Source: Helicobacter canadensis MIT 98-5491 (GTDB taxonomy: Bacteria; Campylobacterota; Campylobacteria; Campylobacterales; Helicobacteraceae). Taken from it: a stretch of 64,000 bases of DNA. Every line of letters begins with the position of its first letter. Positions within the stretch are counted from its first letter, which is position 1. Below the pieces are notes generated by a model. The model ran no database searches, was not told the origin of the DNA, and saw nothing but the letters and a program-made list of their open reading frames with translations. The position numbers were made by a program, and so were the translations under genes. The DNA lies in contig NZ_CM000776.2 of assembly GCF_000162575.1 (NCBI RefSeq), positions 996,950 through 1,060,949 of the forward strand, given 5' to 3'. Shown one piece after another: positions 8,276 through 16,061 of this stretch.

Positions 8276-9565
8276 TTAAATCCTCGCAGTTTTAATAGCC
8301 TTTTCAATCAATTCTAACGGGTGAGCAAATAGCGTTTTAACCTTTTCTTGATGAAGGGCATTATTGAGTTGCATACGGCATGCACTGCATTCTGCTACAA
8401 CATATTTAGCCTGTGTTTTGTCAATCATCTTAGCTTTTTTGCTTCCTACTTTACTTGCTAGATTGAATCTTTCTGTCTGCATTGTAACACCACCAAAACC
8501 ACAGCAAGTATTAGGATCTTCCATTTCAATTAAATCATAATTTTGACGAAGTAATTCTCGCGGTTCTTTCCAGATTCCAAGCACTTTTCTTGCGTGGCAT
8601 GGATCGTGATAGGTAAATGTTTCTTGAGATTTTGGAAGGGTAGAGAGATAGTCTTTGAGATTTGTATTGTGCATAAGCCAATGGGTTGCCATATGGATTT
8701 TAGGTAGTAGTTTTTGGATTCTTTGTTGGTAGCTTGGGTTTTTTTCCATGAATCTTTCCCAATCCTCTAAAATCATTGCTGCACAAGTAGCTTCGGGAAT
8801 CAAGATTGCTTCTACTTCATCAATAAAGCTTTCAAAATAAGCAATATTTTCTGTAATGAGTTGATTAACGCTTTCAAAATCGCCTGTAAAATAAGCTGGA
8901 GCCCCACAGCATTTTTGTTTTTTGGGAATCATTGTATTAATGCCTAGCTTTTGGAGTATAAAGACAAGCGATTCTCCTACACTTTTATAGTTATAGTTTC
9001 CTAAACAGCCGATAAAAATAGCAACTTTTTTAGGGTTATCTTTATGATAGATGAGATTTTCTTGATGGGAGTTTAAAAAACTTTTAGTTTGGATAGCTCC
9101 AAAGATTCTATTAGAAATAAAGGGGAGTTTGAAGCGTGGTTTTATGGAATGATTATCATCGGTTTTTTGAAAAAGTAAAGGCGTAAAAAATGCACCTAGC
9201 TTCATACTTAAATCCATTATTTTGCGGTGTTTTAAGAGGTAGAAAAATATTCTTTTAAACCAAGCAATTCCATATTTTTGAGCAATTTCATAGCGAATAT
9301 TTTCAATGAGTGTATCTGTTGGGAGAGAGTTTGGACAAACACTAACGCAAGTTGTGCATAAAAAACAAGTTTCAAAAATATTTTTAGCATTTTTATCAAG
9401 TGGAATCTCTTTTCTCTGGTAAGCGCCCAATAAATCAATAAAGCCTCTTGGGGAAGTGGCTTCATCTCCGTTGATATTGAAGATTGTGCAATCTGGAAGG
9501 CATTTGCCGCATTTAACGCAAGCATCACTTGTTTTTAAATAATTATAATCCTTAAAATGTTCCAT
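8276..9565 (-). CDS. GlpC/GlcF-like Fe-S oxidoreductase subunit
   Basis: A 429-residue iron-sulfur protein. Two 4Fe-4S motifs at the N-terminus (C-V-K-C-G-K-C-L-P-D-C near 17-27; C-F-L-C-T-T-C-V-S-V-C-P near 67-78) precede two CCG domains (C-C-G-A-P-A near 217 and C-C-G-F-G-G near 356), the layout of anaerobic glycerol-3-phosphate dehydrogenase subunit C, glycolate oxidase GlcF and heterodisulfide-reductase-like subunits. It would pass electrons from a flavoprotein dehydrogenase to quinone, but no flavoprotein partner is adjacent. The order with hemN, a small unknown and argF matches what I recall for C. jejuni (Cj0991c-Cj0994c), and H. pylori HP0666-HP0664 in part. The exact substrate is undetermined. 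Confidence 0.82.
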   Translation of the reverse strand: MEHFKDYNYLKTSDACVKCGKCLPDCTIFNINGDEATSPRGFIDLLGAYQRKEIPLDKNAKNIFETCFLCTTCVSVCPNSLPTDTLIENIRYEIAQKYGIAWFKRIFFYLLKHRKIMDLSMKLGAFFTPLLFQKTDDNHSIKPRFKLPFISNRIFGAIQTKSFLNSHQENLIYHKDNPKKVAIFIGCLGNYNYKSVGESLVFILQKLGINTMIPKKQKCCGAPAYFTGDFESVNQLITENIAYFESFIDEVEAILIPEATCAAMILEDWERFMEKNPSYQQRIQKLLPKIHMATHWLMHNTNLKDYLSTLPKSQETFTYHDPCHARKVLGIWKEPRELLRQNYDLIEMEDPNTCCGFGGVTMQTERFNLASKVGSKKAKMIDKTQAKYVVAECSACRMQLNNALHQEKVKTLFAHPLELIEKAIKTARI

Positions 9566-9573
9566 TTTGCACC

Positions 9574-10953
9574 TTAGATTGTTTTACTGAAGATTTTTTG
9601 ATTAGGGCTAAATTTTTTGATATAGGCATCAAAAGCCATTACAATATTTCGAATAAGCAAAGTTCCAGTGGGACTTACTTCAATGCCATTATTGTGAATT
9701 GTAATCAAATTTTCTGCTGTAAAAACTTCTAATTCTTTTAAAGAGTCACTAAAATATTCTTTAAAATTAATATTGAATTGTTTTTCAATGGTTGAAAAAT
9801 CTAATTTAAAATTGCTCATAAGCTGCATAATAACAGATTTTCTAATCCTATCATCAAGGCTTAGTTTGATTCCTTTAGAAAAAGGTAAAATTCCTAAATC
9901 AAGAGCTTTTTTATAAGATGGGAGATCTTTGTAATTTTGAGCGTAATAATCTATACCTTCTCCAATAGAAGTTAAGCCAATCCCAATTGTTTGTGTTCCA
10001 CCTTTGGTGCTATAACCTTGGAAATTACGCCTTAGTTGCCCCTTTTGAATAGATTTAAAGAGTTCATCATCGGGTTTTGCAAAATGATCCATTCCAATCA
10101 TTTTATAGCCATTTTCCTGTAAGTGTTGTATTGTGGTTTTTAGGATATTAAGCTTTTCTTCAGGCATTGGAAGCGTGGTTTCATCTATTTTTCTCATTGT
10201 CTTTTTAATCCAAGGCACATGAGCATAATTAAAAATTGCAAAGCGATCTGGATTGAGTTTAAGGCATTGTGATAAGGTCTCTTGAAAAGTTTCAAGTGTT
10301 TGATAGGGTAGTCCATAAATAAGATCAAAATTGATGGAGCGAATACCGAAGTCTCTAGCAATGCTAATGGCATTTTGCACTAAAGAGAAAGGTTGGATTC
10401 TGTGGATTGCTTCTTGCACTTTTGGATTAAAATCTTGAATTCCAAAACTAAGTCGGTTAAAACCCCCATTTTTAAGCACTTGCATTTGATCTTTATTGAA
10501 GAATCTTGGATCAATTTCACAAGCAATTTCTGCTTCAGTATGAAAGTTTGGAAAAGTATCTTTTAGCATTTGAATTAAAAATTCAAGTTCTTTAGCATTA
10601 AAGAAAGTAGGTGTTCCTCCTCCAAAATGCAGTTGATAAACTTGTTTGGTGTAATCTAATGTGTTTTTTAAGATTCGCAGTTCTTTTTGTAATTCTTCTA
10701 GATAAAGTGTTTTATTCTCTTCCTTGCTTGTATAGATAACATTGCAACCGCAAAAATAGCAGGCACTGCGACAGAAAGGTAAATGCACATAAAGCGAAAG
10801 GGGGTTGGTATCTTTTTGCAAATCCTGCATGTAAGAATCATAAGTGTAATTTTCATTAAATTCTACTGCAGTAGGATAGCTTGTGTAGCGCGGACCTGGT
10901 TTGGAAAATTTAGCAAATTTTTTAAAATCAATAACTTCTTTCAAATTTTGCAC
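9574..10953 (-). CDS. hemN: Oxygen-independent coproporphyrinogen III oxidase
   Basis: Radical-SAM enzyme that oxidatively decarboxylates coproporphyrinogen III to protoporphyrinogen IX in heme synthesis without oxygen. The 459-residue protein has the radical-SAM C-x3-C-x2-C at C61, C65 and C68, with an adjacent Cys70 as in true HemN, the upstream G-P-R-Y-T-S-Y-P-T motif (20-28) found in HemN but lacking in the HemW look-alikes, and the glycine motif F-G-G-G-T-P-T near 110. It lies 8 nt upstream of the Fe-S protein gene and 2 nt after the small unknown gene, so it is co-transcribed with them. Confidence 0.95.
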   Translation of the reverse strand: MQNLKEVIDFKKFAKFSKPGPRYTSYPTAVEFNENYTYDSYMQDLQKDTNPLSLYVHLPFCRSACYFCGCNVIYTSKEENKTLYLEELQKELRILKNTLDYTKQVYQLHFGGGTPTFFNAKELEFLIQMLKDTFPNFHTEAEIACEIDPRFFNKDQMQVLKNGGFNRLSFGIQDFNPKVQEAIHRIQPFSLVQNAISIARDFGIRSINFDLIYGLPYQTLETFQETLSQCLKLNPDRFAIFNYAHVPWIKKTMRKIDETTLPMPEEKLNILKTTIQHLQENGYKMIGMDHFAKPDDELFKSIQKGQLRRNFQGYSTKGGTQTIGIGLTSIGEGIDYYAQNYKDLPSYKKALDLGILPFSKGIKLSLDDRIRKSVIMQLMSNFKLDFSTIEKQFNINFKEYFSDSLKELEVFTAENLITIHNNGIEVSPTGTLLIRNIVMAFDAYIKKFSPNQKIFSKTI

Positions 10954-10955
10954 CT

Positions 10956-11384
10956 TTAATAAGTTTGGTTTAAAGATAGATTGAAATCTATAAATAAATA
11001 CGGATAGCGTTTGCGGATATTTTTAATAAGATTCTTAGGGTTTTTATTGAATTTTCCTGCGAGTTCTTTGATTGCTATACACCATACATCTTCAAAATCA
11101 ATGGGCATATTTTTGTGAATTTCTTGTTCTAATTTTAAAAGATATTTGTTTTTTTCAAGTTCTTTGGCTGATTCAATTAGAGAGTTAATACAAGAACTAG
11201 AAAGTAAGTAATATTCTTTGTTATTAGAATCTTTAAAGCAATAAATCATACGCTCTTTTTCTTTGGGAAATTCTAGAGTTTGTGGGAGTGGCAAGGTATT
11301 ATCTTTTGCCTCTAATAATGCCTGTTTTAACTCTTGATAATCATTTGCTTTTTTATATTTAATTAGCGGTTTTGGTGTAGCCAA
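10956..11384 (-). CDS. Conserved campylobacterial protein of unknown function
   Basis: A 142-residue soluble, Lys- and Glu-rich protein without signal peptide or membrane segment. It begins 22 nt inside the 3' end of argF in another frame and ends 2 nt before the hemN start, so it is translationally embedded in the argF-hemN operon. A homologue stands at the same position between argF and hemN in C. jejuni and beside hemN in H. pylori (HP0664), as far as I recall; these are annotated only as a domain of unknown function. The retained linkage to hemN suggests a role in heme or anaerobic metabolism, but this is only inference. Confidence 0.75.
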   Translation of the reverse strand: MATPKPLIKYKKANDYQELKQALLEAKDNTLPLPQTLEFPKEKERMIYCFKDSNNKEYYLLSSSCINSLIESAKELEKNKYLLKLEQEIHKNMPIDFEDVWCIAIKELAGKFNKNPKNLIKNIRKRYPYLFIDFNLSLNQTY

Positions 11385-12283
11385 ACCATAACTCCTTTTT
11401 GTGCGTGTAAGCGGTTTTCCGCTTCTAAGAAAATTTTGCTTTGTGATGATTCTAAAACTTCCTCGCTAACTTCTTGTTCGCGATATGCAGGCAAACAATG
11501 CAGGAAAATACAATCAGGCTTTGCTAATTGCATTGAATCTTTTGTAATGCAATAGCCCTTAAAAGCTTTTTTTCTTGCTTCTTTTTCATTTTCTTGCCCC
11601 ATAGAAGCCCAAGTATCAGTTGTGACAACATCAGCATTTGCAAGCGCTTCTTGTGGATTGTTGGTGACAATTAGTTTTGCACCTGAAATTTTAGCAAATT
11701 CTCGAGCTTTTTGGTAAATATCTGGAGATACTTCATAGTTTTTAGGAGAAGCAATTCTTAATTCAAAGCCCATTTTTGCTGCGAGCATAAGCCAAGAATG
11801 CGCCATATTGTTTCCATCTCCTACATAAGTTACGATAGGGTTTTTATCTTTTTGGCACTCTTGCATGGTTAGATAATCTGCCAAAAGCTGCATAGGATGA
11901 AAGCTGTCGCTTAAGCCATTAATCACAGGGATACTAGAATAATGTGCAAATTCCTCCAATCTAGCGTGTTCGTGTGTTCGCATCATAATTAAATCCACCA
12001 TAGAAGAAAGCACTCTAGAGGTGTCTTTAATGGGCTCTCCTCTACCTAATTGCGTTTCATTGCTAGAGAGGAAAATCCCTTGTCCCCCTAATTGATAGAT
12101 TCCTGTTTCAAAGCTAACGCGAGTTCTTGTGGAGTTTTTTTCAAAAATCATTCCAAGTGTTTTTCTCTCTAATAGATTGCTATATTTCCCTGCTTTTAAA
12201 TCTTTTTTTAGAGATTTAGCTATGTCTAAGATTTCTAAGATCTCTTGTTTGCTAAAATCTGCTAAAGTTAAAAAATGTCTCAT
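11363..12283 (-). CDS. argF: Ornithine carbamoyltransferase
   Basis: Makes citrulline from ornithine and carbamoyl phosphate in arginine synthesis. The 306-residue protein contains the carbamoyl-phosphate loop S-T-R-T-R (51-55), the H-P-x-Q-x-L-A-D motif (H-P-M-Q-L-L-A-D) and the ornithine-binding F-L-H-C-L-P-A (about 274). argC, another arginine gene, lies elsewhere in the window at 20.2 kb, so the pathway genes are scattered, as is common in this phylum. The gene leads a minus-strand operon and is divergent from hypA. Confidence 0.96.
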   Translation of the reverse strand: MRHFLTLADFSKQEILEILDIAKSLKKDLKAGKYSNLLERKTLGMIFEKNSTRTRVSFETGIYQLGGQGIFLSSNETQLGRGEPIKDTSRVLSSMVDLIMMRTHEHARLEEFAHYSSIPVINGLSDSFHPMQLLADYLTMQECQKDKNPIVTYVGDGNNMAHSWLMLAAKMGFELRIASPKNYEVSPDIYQKAREFAKISGAKLIVTNNPQEALANADVVTTDTWASMGQENEKEARKKAFKGYCITKDSMQLAKPDCIFLHCLPAYREQEVSEEVLESSQSKIFLEAENRLHAQKGVMVWLHQNR

Positions 12284-12386
12284 TTACTACCCTCTTTGGA
12301 GTGTTTTTTTGAAATAAAAGCGATATTTTACACTTAAGAAGCTAAAATTTATTTTTAATATGGAATAAAATTATTGGGGAATTTTT

Positions 12387-12731
12387 ATGCACGAGTTTTC
12401 TATTGTAGCTTCATTGATTGAAAATTGTGAAAGAATTGCTAAAGAAAATAATGCGGAATCAATTTTTGAGATTTATTTGGAGATTGGGAGGCGTAGTGGC
12501 GTTAATGCGGCATTGTTACAGAGGGCATTTGAGGAATTTAAAGTTGGAAGTATGTGTGATGGGGCAAAACTTTTTATAGAAGATGTGGAAGTAGAAGTGT
12601 TTTGTGAGTTTTGTAAAAAACAAAGTCAAGTTGTGGAGATTTGCTACACTAAATGTCCGCTATGTCAAAACGAGGGAGTAAAAATTGTTAAAGGAACTGA
12701 AATGCTTATTAAGCGATTGGTGATGGAATAA
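12387..12731 (+). CDS. hypA: Hydrogenase/urease nickel maturation protein HypA
   Basis: Delivers nickel to [NiFe]-hydrogenase (and in H. pylori also to urease). The 114-residue protein begins with the conserved M-H-E, whose His2 is the nickel ligand, and has a zinc site made of two C-x2-C pairs (C-E-F-C and C-P-L-C near 74-97). Length and layout are standard. A GGGGA ribosome-binding site precedes the ATG. It overlaps the convergent trmL gene by 23 nt. No other hyp or hydrogenase gene lies nearby in the window. Confidence 0.95.
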   Translation: MHEFSIVASLIENCERIAKENNAESIFEIYLEIGRRSGVNAALLQRAFEEFKVGSMCDGAKLFIEDVEVEVFCEFCKKQSQVVEICYTKCPLCQNEGVKIVKGTEMLIKRLVME

Positions 12732-13182
12732 AATCTCTTTGGCGAATCCCTTCATAAAGCACAATTCCAACGCTTGTTGCTAGATTTAGACTTCTTGCAT
12801 TATTTTGCATAGGTATGGTGTAACAATAGTCTTTGTAGTGTGAAAGTAGGGTAGAATCTAATCCTGCATCTTCGCGCCCAAAATGCAAATAAGCCCCTTT
12901 TTTTAAGGGAGCATTATAATAAGGTGTTTGGCTTTTTGTTGTAAGATAGCAATGTGGAATCTCTAAAAGGCTTGATTCCATAAAGCTTGAGAGATTCTCC
13001 CATTCATAGACTTCAAGATGATTCCAATAATCCATTCCAGCGCGTTTGAGTTCTTTTTGTGTGATGCTAAAGCCTAGTGGATGAATTAAATGTAAAACAC
13101 TATCACTAGCAAAACAAAGTCGCCCAATGTTTCCAGTATTTTGTGGAATCCTTGGTTGGTGTAAAACAATATGAAACTGCAT
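12709..13182 (-). CDS. trmL: tRNA (cytidine/uridine-34 2'-O)-methyltransferase
   Basis: SPOUT-class methyltransferase that 2'-O-methylates the wobble base of leucine tRNAs. Motifs: Q-N-T-G-N-I-G-R-L near the N-terminus, F-G-R-E-D-A-G-L in the middle and the knot sequence I-P-M-Q-N-N-A-R-S-L-N-L near the C-terminus. The open frame extends 33 nt further upstream, but the ATG at 13182 has a good AAGGA site at the right spacing and gives the usual start M-Q-F-H-I-V (157 residues), so I chose it. It is convergent with hypA and downstream of a small unknown gene. Confidence 0.9.
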   Translation of the reverse strand: MQFHIVLHQPRIPQNTGNIGRLCFASDSVLHLIHPLGFSITQKELKRAGMDYWNHLEVYEWENLSSFMESSLLEIPHCYLTTKSQTPYYNAPLKKGAYLHFGREDAGLDSTLLSHYKDYCYTIPMQNNARSLNLATSVGIVLYEGIRQRDFIPSPIA

Positions 13183-13204
13183 TTTATTTCCTTGGTGCAT
13201 AAAA

Positions 13205-13501
13205 TTAGCCCTCAATATTTAAAGGTGGTTTTGGTAGGGGTATGTCTAGCTCTAGCTCTTTAAGGTGAATAGTTGATTCTTGGTTAGTTTTGTGATTTGT
13301 TTTTGAGGATTCTATTGAATTTATGGATTTGTTTTGAGTATTTAGTTTTGGATTGCTTTGTGCAGCGTTTTCACCTTTAATGAGTACTTTAAAGATTAAT
13401 GCTAATGCCTTAGAATTATGTTTGCAAAAATTGCTAAATTGGTGTTTAATAATATCAAGTTGGATATTTTTAATTTGTTGCTGTTTGTTTGGTTTTGGCA
13501 T
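13205..13501 (-). CDS. Small hypothetical protein
   Basis: A 98-residue protein, Asn/Lys/Gln/Ser rich, with no signal peptide or membrane helix. It has a basic N-terminal half with an amphipathic helix (about 8-45) and a low-complexity tail ending in a proline-rich segment (about 88-95). I do not recognise it. It is probably real: it has a start with an AAGGGA ribosome-binding site and is co-directional between the thioesterase and trmL. That ribosome-binding site lies within a hairpin (13503-13526). Confidence 0.5.
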   Translation of the reverse strand: MPKPNKQQQIKNIQLDIIKHQFSNFCKHNSKALALIFKVLIKGENAAQSNPKLNTQNKSINSIESSKTNHKTNQESTIHLKELELDIPLPKPPLNIEG

Positions 13502-13502
13502 T

Positions 13503-13526
13503 AATTTCCCTTAAAAAAGGGAAATT
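13503..13526 (-). terminator. Hairpin after the thioesterase gene, covering the next ribosome-binding site
   Basis: Perfect 8-bp inverted repeat AATTTCCC/GGGAAATT with an 8-nt A/T loop, 8 nt past the thioesterase stop (13535). On the minus strand the right arm contains the AAGGGA that should serve the following small gene (ATG at 13501). There is no T-run, so it may work as a weak terminator or as a translation-blocking hairpin. Confidence 0.55.
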
Positions 13527-13534
13527 ATAGCATA

Positions 13535-14011
13535 TTATTTTTTCTTAGAGAGTTCAATTCTGGCCTGTTTTCGTTTCATTGCATTGTTGTAGCGACGGAT
13601 TTCAGTTGGTGTTTTGGGTTCGAGTTTGGGAGCAGGGAATGGTTTTCCATTTTTATCTACACAAACCATTGTGAGATAAGCACTATTGGTGTGTGTCACG
13701 ATTCTTTTATGGATGTCTTCGGCAATGACTTTGATTCCCACTTCAAGAGAACTAGTGCCGGTATAATTTACTGAAGCAAGAAAAGTAACAAGATTTCCCA
13801 CTTCAATAGGGTATTTAAAGGTAACACTATCAACAGAAAGTGTAACGACATATTCACCGCAATATCTTGAAGCACAAGCATAGGCAACTTGATCGAGCAA
13901 TTTTAGTAAATCACCGCCATGAACTCTTCCTTTGAAATTTGCCATTGCAGGTGTCATTAAGACAGACATTGTAAGAGATTTTATATCAAAGACATTTTCT
14001 AAGTTATCCAT
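13535..14011 (-). CDS. Acyl-CoA thioesterase (hotdog fold, YciA/BACH type)
   Basis: A 158-residue single hotdog-domain enzyme that hydrolyses acyl-CoA thioesters in the cytoplasm. Evidence: M-T-P-A-M-A-N-F-K-G-R-V-H-G-G-D-L near residues 18-34 (the N-x-x-G-x-x-H-G-G helix-start motif), A-Y-A-C-A-S-R-Y near 44 and V-D-S-V-T-F near 65, all typical of YciA-like thioesterases. The tail is Lys/Arg-rich. Substrate chain length is not predictable. It is divergent from murG, with 175 nt between the starts that must hold both promoters. Confidence 0.88.
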   Translation of the reverse strand: MDNLENVFDIKSLTMSVLMTPAMANFKGRVHGGDLLKLLDQVAYACASRYCGEYVVTLSVDSVTFKYPIEVGNLVTFLASVNYTGTSSLEVGIKVIAEDIHKRIVTHTNSAYLTMVCVDKNGKPFPAPKLEPKTPTEIRRYNNAMKRKQARIELSKKK

Positions 14012-14186
14012 TGTTTATTCCTTAAAATTAAAATATCCTATCATAGCATTTTTTGAGAGAATTATTGCTATAAAAGTATTTAAAAATTTAAACTTTTTAG
14101 AAAAATCAAATAAAATGATACACTATTTCTATAAAATCTTTAATTAGAGCTGTGTTAGAATTACAAGAAAATATTAGGTTGTTATT

Positions 14187-15269
14187 ATGAAAGTTATGAT
14201 TACAGGTGGTGGAACTGGTGGTCATTTAAGTGTTGCTAAAGCATTTTTGGAGGAATTTTATCAGCGAGGTTATACTTGTTTTTTTATGGGTTCTATTGGG
14301 GGTCAAGATAGGGCTTATTTTGAAGAAGATTCAAGACTTTTTAAAAAATATTTTTTGCATACAGGTGGTGTTGTTAATCAAAAAGGTTTTAAGAAAATTT
14401 TTGCCTTATTTTCACATTTTAGAGCTTTTCTGTTAGCAAGAAAAATTTTAAAATCTGAAAAAATTGATTTTGTTTTTTCTGTTGGGGGATATTCTGCGGC
14501 ACCCGCAGCTTTTGGGGCGGTATTTTTAAGAATCCCTTTAATTATTCATGAGCAAAATGCTAAAATAGGTCGCCTAAATAAAATTTTAAAGCCTTATGCG
14601 AAGCTTTTTTTCTCCTCTTATTTGGAAGATTCTTTGATTAAATTTTATCCTGTGCAAAAAGATTTTTTTCAATATTCTAGAACAAGAGAACAAATACAAA
14701 ATATCTTATTTATGGGTGGATCGCAAGGAGCACAGGCAATCAATAATTTTGCCCTAAAAGTTGTTTTGGAGTTAAAAAAGAGAGGAATTAGGGTTTATCA
14801 TCAATGTGGAAAAGGTGATTTTAAAAGAGTATTAAGTGAGTATGAAAAAATGCCGCTAAAAGTTACGCATATAAGCAATATAGAAGATTTACAAGGTAAC
14901 TTTGATGTAGCTATCTTTGATTTTTGTAAGTTTATGCCACAGGTTTTTATGGCTTGTGATTTTGCAATTTCTAGGGCAGGGGCTAGCTCATTGTGGGAAT
15001 TGTGTGCCAATGGATTGATGACTCTTTTTGTTCCTTATCCTTATGCGGCTGCAAATCATCAATATTTTAATGCAAAATTTTTGAAAGATAGAAAATTAGG
15101 ATTTTTATGTGAAGAGAAAGATTTATCTTGTGAAGTTTTGTGGGATATTTTGTCTCTATCTCAACAAGACATAAAGCAAATTAGTCAAGCTTTACAGAAA
15201 GAATGCAATGCCAATGCAGTAAAGGAAATGGCTGATTGTGTGGAGGTAACTTTAAGAAGTCAAAAATGA
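14187..15269 (+). CDS. murG: UDP-GlcNAc:undecaprenyl-PP-MurNAc-pentapeptide GlcNAc transferase
   Basis: Peripheral inner-membrane glycosyltransferase that converts lipid I to lipid II. The 360-residue protein carries the N-terminal G-G-G-T-G-G-H loop (7-13), the E-Q-N-A-K-I-G-R-L-N segment near 123-132 and the C-terminal UDP-GlcNAc pocket S-R-A-G-A-S-S-L-W-E near 263-272. The ribosome-binding site is weak (TTAGG). The gene stands alone, divergent from the thioesterase and convergent to the chemotaxis operon across a 300-nt gap. Confidence 0.95.
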   Translation: MKVMITGGGTGGHLSVAKAFLEEFYQRGYTCFFMGSIGGQDRAYFEEDSRLFKKYFLHTGGVVNQKGFKKIFALFSHFRAFLLARKILKSEKIDFVFSVGGYSAAPAAFGAVFLRIPLIIHEQNAKIGRLNKILKPYAKLFFSSYLEDSLIKFYPVQKDFFQYSRTREQIQNILFMGGSQGAQAINNFALKVVLELKKRGIRVYHQCGKGDFKRVLSEYEKMPLKVTHISNIEDLQGNFDVAIFDFCKFMPQVFMACDFAISRAGASSLWELCANGLMTLFVPYPYAAANHQYFNAKFLKDRKLGFLCEEKDLSCEVLWDILSLSQQDIKQISQALQKECNANAVKEMADCVEVTLRSQK

Positions 15270-15569
15270 TTTTTTCTCAAAAATTAATAGAATTTCAAAA
15301 AGTATTTGTGATTATGTATAATCAATGATTTTCTTATTTTTTAGTCTTTAAAAATGAGAAAATAAATCATTTTATCTTGATAAAATAGTGAAGTATTGAA
15401 TCTTGTAAGTTTAAATGATACTTAATAAGAAGTTATTTTATAGTGAAATAGAAATTTAATAATAGTATTATAGAAATTACTTTACAAACTATTTTTTTTG
15501 CTCGATAAAAGTGGTTAAATAGGGCTTAAAAGAAATAAAGAAATAATGCAGGAAAAAGAATATCCTACA
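15270..15569. other. 300-nt AT-rich gap between murG and cheW
   Basis: No open frame of note. Seen: a 14-bp hairpin with one G-T pair (15328-15363), a second small hairpin ATTTTAT-CTTG-ATAAAAT (15369-15386), an ideal -10 hexamer TATAAT (15317-15322), an 8-T run (15492-15499) preceded by a 6-bp inverted repeat, and a hairpin at the cheW stop. The first hairpin could be the murG terminator, or these signals could bound a small RNA (see findings). Confidence 0.4.
15317..15499 (+). ncRNA. Speculative small RNA between murG and cheW
   Basis: A perfect TATAAT (15317-15322) would start transcription near 15329, at the foot of a 14-bp hairpin (15328-15363). A 6-bp stem (AATAGT/ACTATT, 15461-15493) running into eight T residues (15492-15499) could end it, giving an RNA of about 170 nt. 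In so AT-rich a genome such signals can arise by chance, so this is only a candidate. Confidence 0.18.
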
Positions 15570-15571
15570 TT
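15545..15571 (-). terminator. Hairpin at the end of the cheVAW operon
   Basis: On the minus strand AATGTAGGA and TCCTGCATT form a 9-bp stem with one mismatch and a 9-nt loop, beginning at the cheW stop codon and followed by an A/T-rich tail (ATTTCTTT). It probably ends the long glmU-to-cheW transcription unit. Confidence 0.5.
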
Positions 15572-16061
15572 AAAAAGTGCGTTTAAGAAGTTCTTCTGGG
15601 CGAAGAATGGTGATTAATCTATCGTCTCGCTTTCCTACTCCATAAATAAGATTTTCATCTTGGGTGATTGTTTCTGGAGTTGGATCTATATCGGATTCTT
15701 TGATTCTTACTGCTTCTGTAAGGCGATCTATTACAAAACCTGCTCTTTCTTCTTGATTGCGAATAACAATATAACGCGTGTCTTCAGTTGGTTTTTCATA
15801 AGGTAATCCGAATTTTAGACGCAAATTAATAAGTGGCACAACCCATCCACGCATATTAAAAACTCCTAAAACATAATTTGGAACTCCAGGAACTCTTGTG
15901 TATTCTAGTGGTTTAATAATCTCTTGAATACTTAGGATTGGTACAGCAAATTCTTCTGATCCAACCACAAAGGCAACAAGCTGAATGATATTTTCAGCTT
16001 CAGAAGTTGGTTTTTTTTGTTCTTGTTGTTTTTGTAGAACATCGCGTAATTGATTGCTCAT
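15570..16061 (-). CDS. cheW: Chemotaxis coupling protein CheW
   Basis: A 163-residue SH3-like coupling protein that links chemoreceptors to CheA. Family signs: L-V-A-F-V-V-G-S-E-E-F near 28-38, the receptor-binding surface V-P-N-Y-V-L-G-V-F-N-M-R-G near 60-72 and the C-terminal L-I-T-I-L-R-P-E-E-L. The start codon shares one base with the cheA stop (TAATG), so translation is coupled. It is the last gene of the cheV-cheA-cheW set, whose order is conserved in H. pylori and C. jejuni. Confidence 0.96.
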   Translation of the reverse strand: MSNQLRDVLQKQQEQKKPTSEAENIIQLVAFVVGSEEFAVPILSIQEIIKPLEYTRVPGVPNYVLGVFNMRGWVVPLINLRLKFGLPYEKPTEDTRYIVIRNQEERAGFVIDRLTEAVRIKESDIDPTPETITQDENLIYGVGKRDDRLITILRPEELLKRTF

